NCBI GenBank assembly: GCA_905235755.1
Contig: CAJONA010000041.1
Coordinates: forward strand, 1-11,211
Origin: an uncultured Clostridia bacterium
GTDB taxonomy: Bacteria; Bacillota; Clostridia; Oscillospirales; CAG-272
Direction: 5' to 3'
Length of the DNA: 11,211 nucleotides
Translations under genes and position numbers: made by a program
Notes under the pieces: model-generated
What the model saw: only the letters and a program-made list of their open reading frames with translations
Told to the model about the DNA's origin: nothing
Database searches by the model: none
Shown here: positions 6,608 to 11,211 of the stretch, one piece after another
Position numbering within the stretch: the first letter of the stretch is position 1
How the letters are laid out: the number at the start of each line of letters is the position of its first letter

Positions 6608-8074
6608 ATGAAAAAATCATGGATGAATTTTGTCTGCATACTCCTTTGCATACTTATACCGTTTGCACTTATAGCATCGCTCGGATTTTTCATTCCGTCG
6701 CAGTTTGACCGCACGTTCCTCGGGGAACTGAAATACAAGGTCGACAGACTGTACTCGATAGACGAGCCGAAGATCGTCGTCATCGGCGGCAGCAGCGTGC
6801 CGTTCGGCGTCGATTCGGTGCTTTTGGAGGAAGCGGTCGGAATGCCTGTCGTCAACTTCGGGCTTTACGCGACGCTCGGCACAAAGATGATGCTCGATTT
6901 GTCGCTCGATGCGATAAAAGAGGGCGACGTCGTCGTCATCGCGCCGGAGACGGATCCGCAGACGTATTCGCTTTATTTCAATGCCGAAGCCGCATGGCAG
7001 GCGTGCGACAGCGATTTTTCGATACTTTTAAAGATGTCGTCGGACGATTATTCGGCGATGTTCGGCGGATATTGGAAATACGCTTCGCAGAAACTGAAAT
7101 ATGCGCTGGGATCCGAACATCTCGATCCGTCGGGAATATATAACCGCGCGTCGTTCAATGAATACGGCGACATCTCGTACAGCCGCCCATATAACGTTAT
7201 GATGCTCGGCTACGACACAAATACGCCCGTATCATTCTCGACGGATATCATAAGCGACGATTTTGTCGATTATGTGAACTCATACACCGAAAAGGCCGAG
7301 AAAAAGGGCGCAAAAGTGTTCGTTTCGTTCTCTCCGATGAACGAGGATGCGATACCGCTTGACACCGATCTTGAAACGCTCGCCGCTTTCACGTCGTACA
7401 TCGACGAAAAATTCACGGCCGCGCGTATCAGTGATCCGAACTGCTTCATTTATCAAAGCGGATATTTCTATGACAGCAACTTCCACGTCAACGACGCGGG
7501 CATGGTGCTCCACACGGCGACGCTCGCGGGCGACTTGGCGGCGGCGCTGGATACGCCGCTGCTCAAAGAGATCGACATACCGCCCGTTCCCGAAAAGCCG
7601 GAAATTCCCGACGATCCGATCGACGAATATGACGAAAACGAAAAGTATTTTGTCATGTCGGAGCTTGAAGTTGCGGGAAAAACCGTCGGATATGCGATAG
7701 TCGGCACGACGGACGAGGGCAAGACGCAGACGGTGCTTACGACGCCGAAAGTGTATAACAAAATGAAAGTCATTCGGATAAGTGAGGGCGCGTTCGCGGG
7801 ATGCGGCGCGTTAAAAGAGATCTACGTAGAGACGACAATAAATCAGCTTATAAACGGAGCGTTTGCAGACGCGCCGTCGCTCGAAAAGGTGCATATCCTC
7901 GAACCCGATCCGAATATGATAGAAGTCGATTGCTTTGTCGACGGCGCGACGGACGGTCTTTGCCGCGGAATGAATACGAAAGCGAGATTTTACGTACCCG
8001 CCGAGTCTTTCAACGATTATTCGCTCGGCTATTTCTGGTGGAAATACAGCGAATATCTGCTCCCGGAGCAATAA
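6608..8074 (+). CDS. Membrane-anchored SGNH hydrolase/acyltransferase-like protein with C-terminal BspA-type repeats
   Basis: This 488-residue protein begins with an uncleaved-looking signal anchor (about 7-29), so the rest should face outwards. Residues about 54-318 form an SGNH-like domain: IVVIGGSSVPFG (56-67) supplies the likely nucleophile S62, VVNFG (81-85) resembles block II, and FYDSNFHVN (287-295) supplies a likely D289/H293 pair. A Pro/Asp/Glu-rich linker (about 323-345) leads to a BspA-type LRR_5 domain (about 347-488; ISEGAFAGCGALKEIYV, INGAFADAPSLEKVHI, FYVPAESFNDY). The SGNH domain resembles that of the lipoprotein at 2904, suggesting paralogy, but the order SGNH-then-LRR is reversed here. 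It follows the MBOAT gene by 13 nt with a GAGGGGG ribosome binding site. By analogy with AlgJ, PatB and DltD it may move acyl groups from the MBOAT protein to a surface polymer, or remove them; this is inference. Confidence 0.85.
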   Translation: MKKSWMNFVCILLCILIPFALIASLGFFIPSQFDRTFLGELKYKVDRLYSIDEPKIVVIGGSSVPFGVDSVLLEEAVGMPVVNFGLYATLGTKMMLDLSLDAIKEGDVVVIAPETDPQTYSLYFNAEAAWQACDSDFSILLKMSSDDYSAMFGGYWKYASQKLKYALGSEHLDPSGIYNRASFNEYGDISYSRPYNVMMLGYDTNTPVSFSTDIISDDFVDYVNSYTEKAEKKGAKVFVSFSPMNEDAIPLDTDLETLAAFTSYIDEKFTAARISDPNCFIYQSGYFYDSNFHVNDAGMVLHTATLAGDLAAALDTPLLKEIDIPPVPEKPEIPDDPIDEYDENEKYFVMSELEVAGKTVGYAIVGTTDEGKTQTVLTTPKVYNKMKVIRISEGAFAGCGALKEIYVETTINQLINGAFADAPSLEKVHILEPDPNMIEVDCFVDGATDGLCRGMNTKARFYVPAESFNDYSLGYFWWKYSEYLLPEQ

Positions 8075-8075
8075 A

Positions 8076-8618
8076 ATGAAAGCAGAGATAATACGTTCCG
8101 ATCGAAAGACAATATCCATAGAAATAAAGGGCGACGGGGAAGTCGTCGTGCGCGCTCCGAGAAGAATGAGCCATGACGATGTGATGAAATTTGTCGCGTC
8201 AAAGTCTGACTGGATAGAAAAGCACATTGAAACCGCAAAAAAGCGCGCGTACGTCGGCGAAAAATTAAGCCCCGCAAAGCTGAAAGAGCTGGCGGAAAAG
8301 GTGCGCCCCGTCATAGCCGAAAGAGCGGCGTATTATGCCGACGTCATCGGTGTGGATTACGGCATGATAGCGATACGTTCTCAACATACGCGATGGGGGA
8401 GCTGCTCATCAAAGGGAAATTTGAGCTTCAACTGTATGCTCGCGCTCGTACCGTCGGACGTGCTCGACTATGTCGTGATCCACGAGCTTTGCCACAGAAA
8501 ATATATGGATCACTCCGCGAGCTTTTGGCGTGAAGTAGGGAAATACTGCCCCGAATACAAAAAGCACGTCGCGTGGCTGAAACAAAACGGCTCTGCGATA
8601 ATCGGAATGATAGAATGA
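8076..8618 (+). CDS. YgjP-like (DUF45/WLM-type) zinc metallohydrolase
   Basis: The 180-residue protein matches the YgjP-like metallopeptidase-fold family (Pfam DUF45) in length and motifs: RWGSCSSKGNLSFN (106-119), the zinc motif HELCH (136-140) and a further candidate ligand H146 in the MDHSASFW block (144-151). The conserved family start is visible in the strand-rich N-terminus ending VRAPRR (25-30). No signal peptide or membrane segment is seen, so it is cytoplasmic. The biochemical role of the family is poorly known. It starts 1 nt after the stop of the SGNH gene, with GGAG in the end of that gene as ribosome binding site, so it is the last gene of the operon, directly before the terminator. 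Nothing else ties it to O-acylation, and it may simply share the transcript. Confidence 0.92.
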   Translation: MKAEIIRSDRKTISIEIKGDGEVVVRAPRRMSHDDVMKFVASKSDWIEKHIETAKKRAYVGEKLSPAKLKELAEKVRPVIAERAAYYADVIGVDYGMIAIRSQHTRWGSCSSKGNLSFNCMLALVPSDVLDYVVIHELCHRKYMDHSASFWREVGKYCPEYKKHVAWLKQNGSAIIGMIE

Positions 8619-8654
8619 AAAAATGCCTTTGCGGCAAGCCGCAAAGGCATTTTT
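8619..8654. terminator. Bidirectional intrinsic terminator between convergent operons
   Basis: Two perfectly complementary 16-nt arms (8619-8634 and 8639-8654) with a CAAG loop form a stem whose core is TGCCTTTGCGG. On the plus strand it is followed by a T-rich tract (8650-8660); on the minus strand by TTTTT from 8623 to 8619. It starts immediately after the YgjP gene stop and lies 13 nt beyond the phenylacetate-CoA ligase stop, so it should end both operons. Confidence 0.93.
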
Positions 8655-8667
8655 ATTTTTATATGTA

Positions 8668-9972
8668 TCAGTCGTGAAGTTTGCGGTTGTCGACGACTCT
8701 GACAGCCTTGCCCTCGCTTCTCGCTATCGTGTGCGGAGCGACGAGGTGCATCTTCGCGCCTATTCCGAGCATACTGCGCATAGCGCCCACGAGCAGTTTT
8801 TCTCTGGCGGCTTTTTCGTCGTCGCTTTCCTGCATCTGTTCGGGCGTGAGCTCGACATAAACGTCAAGCGTGTCGGTATTGTTGACGCGGTCGACGAATA
8901 TCTGGTAGTTCGGCGTGTAGCCGGCGCTGAGAAGGACGTTCTCTATCTGGCTCGGGAATACGTTTACGCCGCGGATTATAAGCATATCGTCGCTTCTGCC
9001 CATCGGCTTGCTCATCTTTACGTGAGTTCTGCCGCACGAGCATTTCTTTCTCGACAGCACGCATATATCTCTCGTTCTGTATCTTATGAGCGGGAACGCT
9101 TCTTTGTCAAGGGAAGTGAATACCAGCTCGCCTTTTTCGCCTTCGGGGAGCACTTCGCCCGTTTCGGGATCGATTATTTCGGCGTAGAAGTGATCCTCGT
9201 TGATGTGCATGCCGCTCTGTTCTTCACATTCGAACGAAACTCCCGGGCCGCTCGTTTCGGTAAGACCGTAGATGTCGTATGCTTTTATGCCGAGGCTCTT
9301 TTCGATCGAACGGCGCATTTCCGTCCACGGCTCTGCGCCGAAAATGCCGGCTTTGAGTTTGTTGTCCTCGGGCTTGTATCCTTTTTCCGCGAGCGCTTCG
9401 CCGAGGTACGCGGCGTAAGACGGCGTACAGCAGAGGATAGTCGAGCCGAGATCGAGCATGAATTGTATCTGTCTGTCCGTGTTGCCCGACGACATCGGAA
9501 GCGTAAGACAGCCGACTTTATGGGAACCGCCGTTCAGTCCGGGGCCGCCCGTGAATAGTCCGTACCCGTATGAAACATGGCAAACATCTTCTTTTGTGCC
9601 GCCTACCGCAACGATTGCTCTGGCACAGCATTCTTCCCAAAGATCGATGTCATGCTGCGTATAGAATGCGACGACGCGTTTGCCCGTCGTTCCCGACGTC
9701 GACTGTATCCTGACGCAATCTTTGAGATCTACGGCGAGCATCCCGTACGGATATGTTTCGCGCAGATCGTCTTTGCTCAAAAAGGGCAGCTTCTTGATAT
9801 CTTCGATTGTTTTTATGTCTTCGGGCTTTACGCCTTTTTTGTTCATGAGATCTCTGTAATATTTGACGTTCTCATAGGCGTGCTTCACCTGTTTTACGAG
9901 CTTTTTATTCTGTATTTCGATGATCTGCTCCCGTGAGGCGGTTTCGATTTCGGGTTGATAGTAATTTGCCAT
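8668..9972 (-). CDS. paaK: Phenylacetate-CoA ligase (PaaK-type aryl-acetate:CoA ligase)
   Basis: This 434-residue protein is full length for PaaK, an adenylate-forming (ANL) enzyme that links phenylacetate or related aryl acetates to CoA with ATP. Motifs are the P-loop-like STSGTTGK (91-98), the adenine-site YGLTET (235-240), the aspartate-containing hinge region RYRTRD (297-302), GRSDDMLIIRGVNVFPSQIE (325-344) and the C-terminal lysine K423 in SEGKAVRVVDNR (419-430). A C-x-C-G-R-T-H cluster (311-317) may bind metal or be structural. It lies 24 nt after iorB with an AAAGGAC ribosome binding site 8 nt before the ATG. In this setting the ligase can act with the indolepyruvate oxidoreductase, either making aryl-acetyl-CoA or running in reverse to yield ATP from aryl-acetyl-CoA during aromatic amino acid fermentation. 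The direction is an inference from context. Confidence 0.95.
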   Translation of the reverse strand: MANYYQPEIETASREQIIEIQNKKLVKQVKHAYENVKYYRDLMNKKGVKPEDIKTIEDIKKLPFLSKDDLRETYPYGMLAVDLKDCVRIQSTSGTTGKRVVAFYTQHDIDLWEECCARAIVAVGGTKEDVCHVSYGYGLFTGGPGLNGGSHKVGCLTLPMSSGNTDRQIQFMLDLGSTILCCTPSYAAYLGEALAEKGYKPEDNKLKAGIFGAEPWTEMRRSIEKSLGIKAYDIYGLTETSGPGVSFECEEQSGMHINEDHFYAEIIDPETGEVLPEGEKGELVFTSLDKEAFPLIRYRTRDICVLSRKKCSCGRTHVKMSKPMGRSDDMLIIRGVNVFPSQIENVLLSAGYTPNYQIFVDRVNNTDTLDVYVELTPEQMQESDDEKAAREKLLVGAMRSMLGIGAKMHLVAPHTIARSEGKAVRVVDNRKLHD

Positions 9973-9996
9973 TTTTTGAGGTCCTTTCTTTTTCCT

Positions 9997-10569
9997 TTAA
10001 TGATTGTATCCAAGGTCGAACGCCTTTAAATTGACTTGGGTGAATTTCGGGTTGACCGTAGTCTTTATCGCGTCGGTCCATTTTTCATACGGGATGTCGA
10101 AATATTTTGCGAAACGTCCCATAAGAACTATGTTGACGCATTTGGGGTTGCCCGCTTCTTTCGCAAGCGCGAGCGCGTCGATTGCGTCGACGAACACGCC
10201 GCTTTCTTTGATGACGTCGAGGATGTCGTCGGGGTAATCCGCCTGTCCCGTGATGACGGGCATCGGGTCGATCGACTGCGTGTTGACGATTATCTTGCCG
10301 CCTTTTTTGAGGCATTTTATGTAGCGCGCCGCTTCGAGCTTCTCAAACGAAACGATGAAGTCCGCCTCGCCTTCGGAGATGAGCGGCGAATAGACTTTGT
10401 CGCCGTATCTGACGTATGTGACGACCGATCCGCCGCGCTGGCTCATGCCGTGCACTTCGCTGACCTTGACGTCATATTCTTCGCTCGTTAAGATGGAGCC
10501 GAGGAGCTTGCTGGCGAGCAAACTGCCTTGACCGCCGACGCCGACTATCATGATATTTTTTGTTTCCAT
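9997..10569 (-). CDS. iorB: Indolepyruvate:ferredoxin oxidoreductase, beta subunit
   Basis: The 190-residue protein is the gamma-domain-type subunit of the 2-oxoacid:ferredoxin oxidoreductase family. Its N-terminal IMIVGVGGQGSLLASKLLG (6-24) and the EVHGMSQRGGSV block (38-49) are hallmarks of IorB. With IorA it oxidatively decarboxylates aryl pyruvates (indolepyruvate, phenylpyruvate, hydroxyphenylpyruvate) to aryl-acetyl-CoA, reducing ferredoxin, in the cytoplasm. The start is ATG at 10567-10569 with a strong AAGGAGG (10579-10585) lying inside the last codons of iorA; only 1 nt separates the iorA stop from the iorB start, indicating translational coupling. Confidence 0.95.
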   Translation of the reverse strand: METKNIMIVGVGGQGSLLASKLLGSILTSEEYDVKVSEVHGMSQRGGSVVTYVRYGDKVYSPLISEGEADFIVSFEKLEAARYIKCLKKGGKIIVNTQSIDPMPVITGQADYPDDILDVIKESGVFVDAIDALALAKEAGNPKCVNIVLMGRFAKYFDIPYEKWTDAIKTTVNPKFTQVNLKAFDLGYNH

Positions 10570-10570
10570 A

Positions 10571-11116
10571 TCAGTTGCCCTCCTTCTCTATTGCGCCGAA
10601 TTTGCATATCTGCGTGCAAACGCCGCAACCGACGCACTGCGTCGCGTCTATCTTTGCCTTTTTGTTTTTGACGCTTATCGAGGGACAGCCGAGCTTCATG
10701 CACGAGCGGCAGCCGACGCATTTGTTTTCGTCGACAGCAAGCGCGGGTTTCGCCTTGACGTATTTAAGAAGCATACACGGACGGCGGGAGATGATGACGG
10801 ACGGCTCGTCCGCGGCGAGCTCTTCGAGCACCGCGTCCTCGCACGCCTTGAGATCGTACGGATCGACGACGCGCACTCTCTTTATTCCTATCGAGTGGCA
10901 GAGCGCTTCGAGATCGACCGCGAGCGCAGGCTCGCCTTTGATGTTGTAGCCGGTCGTCGGGTTCTGCTGATGGCCCGTCATGCCCGTTATCGAGTTGTCA
11001 AGGATTATGACCGTCGAATTTGACGCGTTGTACGCGATGTTGATAAGTCCCGTCACGCCGGAGTGGATGAACGTAGAGTCGCCGATGACAGAGACTGTCT
11101 TGCGCTCGGCGGGCAG
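10571..11116 (-). CDS. iorA: Indolepyruvate:ferredoxin oxidoreductase, alpha subunit, C-terminal fragment broken at a join
   Basis: Only about the last 180 codons of IorA (normally about 580-600 residues) are here. They hold the thiamine diphosphate-binding part, with GDSTFIHSG followed by VIILDNSITGMTGHQQNP, and two [4Fe-4S] ferredoxin-like motifs: CVGCRSCMKLGCP, the CX2CX2CX4CP type known in IorA, and CVGCGVCTQIC. These carry out decarboxylation and pass electrons to ferredoxin. The reading frame remains sensible as PAERKTVSVIGDS up to about 11099-11116, but beyond this the IorA-like sequence is lost and the frame meets a TAA at 11144-11146. The N-terminal pyruvate-binding domains are absent. 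The loss coincides with PriA-like sequence on the other strand, so this is probably an intact gene in the real genome cut by a chimeric join. The upper boundary is uncertain by about 15 nt. Confidence 0.9.
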   Translation of the reverse strand: MPAERKTVSVIGDSTFIHSGVTGLINIAYNASNSTVIILDNSITGMTGHQQNPTTGYNIKGEPALAVDLEALCHSIGIKRVRVVDPYDLKACEDAVLEELAADEPSVIISRRPCMLLKYVKAKPALAVDENKCVGCRSCMKLGCPSISVKNKKAKIDATQCVGCGVCTQICKFGAIEKEGN

Positions 11117-11119
11117 GCG
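11099..11119. other. Abrupt junction between iorA and an unrelated priA fragment
   Basis: Minus-strand IorA homology ends and plus-strand PriA homology starts within this interval. About 15 nt can be read sensibly both ways (IorA LPAERK on minus, PriA ALGGQ on plus), so the exact breakpoint is blurred by short shared sequence. GC rises to 63 of 95 bases after 11117. A misjoined assembly is the simplest reading; a real deletion or insertion in the genome is possible but would destroy both genes. Confidence 0.8.
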
Positions 11120-11211
11120 ATCGTGCTGGTCCCCGAGATCTCCTTAACGCCGCAGACGGTCGGACGCTTTACGGACCGGTTCGGCGACCGGATCGCCGTG
11201 CTGCACAGCAG
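11102..11211 (+). CDS. priA: Primosomal helicase PriA, internal fragment
   Basis: The frame beginning at 11102 encodes 36 codons to the right edge, including AIVLVPEISLTPQTVGRF and DRFGDRIAVLHS. This is the well-conserved segment just after the Walker A motif of PriA (motif Ia region, VPEIxLTPQ, then VLHS). PriA restarts replication at stalled forks. The upstream part, including the DEAH-helicase Walker A site (GVTGSGKTEVY in the family), the DNA-binding domain and the start codon, is missing, replaced by iorA on the opposite strand. The fragment is richer in GC and uses CGG arginine codons three times in a short stretch, unlike the neighbouring genes, which favour CGC, CGT and AGA. It probably comes from another place in the genome or another organism. 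Confidence 0.85.

Noticed and set aside
8623..9558. A 311-codon plus-strand open frame opposite paaK
   Set aside because: It would begin inside the terminator hairpin, has no known domain and mirrors a well-conserved ligase.
11117..11146. Extension of iorA up to the in-frame TAA at 11144-11146
   Set aside because: The translation here no longer resembles IorA, and the same bases encode conserved PriA residues on the plus strand.

Overview
The window looks like a piece of a metagenome-derived contig from an anaerobic Gram-positive bacterium, most likely a gut or rumen Clostridia/Oscillospirales-type Firmicute. The lineage is an inference. It rests on strong AAGGAG-type ribosome binding sites, two sigma-A-like promoters, a lipoprotein with Flg_new/InlB-type and BspA-type leucine-rich repeats, and an indolepyruvate:ferredoxin oxidoreductase/phenylacetate-CoA ligase operon. 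Gene density is high, with short spacers and overlapping stops and starts. No mobile element, CRISPR array, tRNA or rRNA was seen.

Layout. (1) Positions 1-2693, minus strand: an M32 metallocarboxypeptidase followed 13 nt later by a beta-propeller glycoside-hydrolase-like protein that runs off the left edge. (2) Positions 2694-2903: a 210-bp divergent intergenic region with one recognisable promoter on each strand. (3) Positions 2904-8618, plus strand: a compact five-gene operon. It encodes a lipoprotein with a threonine-rich stalk, two kinds of surface repeat and a C-terminal SGNH-like domain; a small three-helix membrane protein; an AlgI-type MBOAT O-acyltransferase; a membrane-anchored SGNH protein with a C-terminal BspA-type repeat domain; and a YgjP-like metallohydrolase. 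(4) Positions 8619-8654: a perfect 16-bp hairpin serving as a bidirectional terminator between convergent operons. (5) Positions 8668 to about 11116, minus strand: the 3' part of an iorA-iorB-paaK operon. (6) From about 11117 to the right edge: a fragment of the primosomal helicase PriA on the plus strand, abutting the broken iorA.

The central operon is the most interesting part. The MBOAT protein should move acyl (probably acetyl) groups across the membrane, and the two SGNH proteins are positioned to place them on, or remove them from, a surface polymer, as in AlgI/AlgJ/AlgX, PatA/PatB and DltB/DltD systems. What is unusual is that both SGNH proteins are fused to BspA-type repeats in opposite domain orders, and one also carries a lipid anchor and a repetitive stalk. 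The substrate is unknown.

The right end needs caution. IorA homology stops and PriA homology begins within roughly 20 bases, on the opposite strand, with a rise in GC to about two thirds. This looks like a chimeric contig join rather than a real gene arrangement, so the last roughly 100 bases should not be taken as part of this genome without checking.
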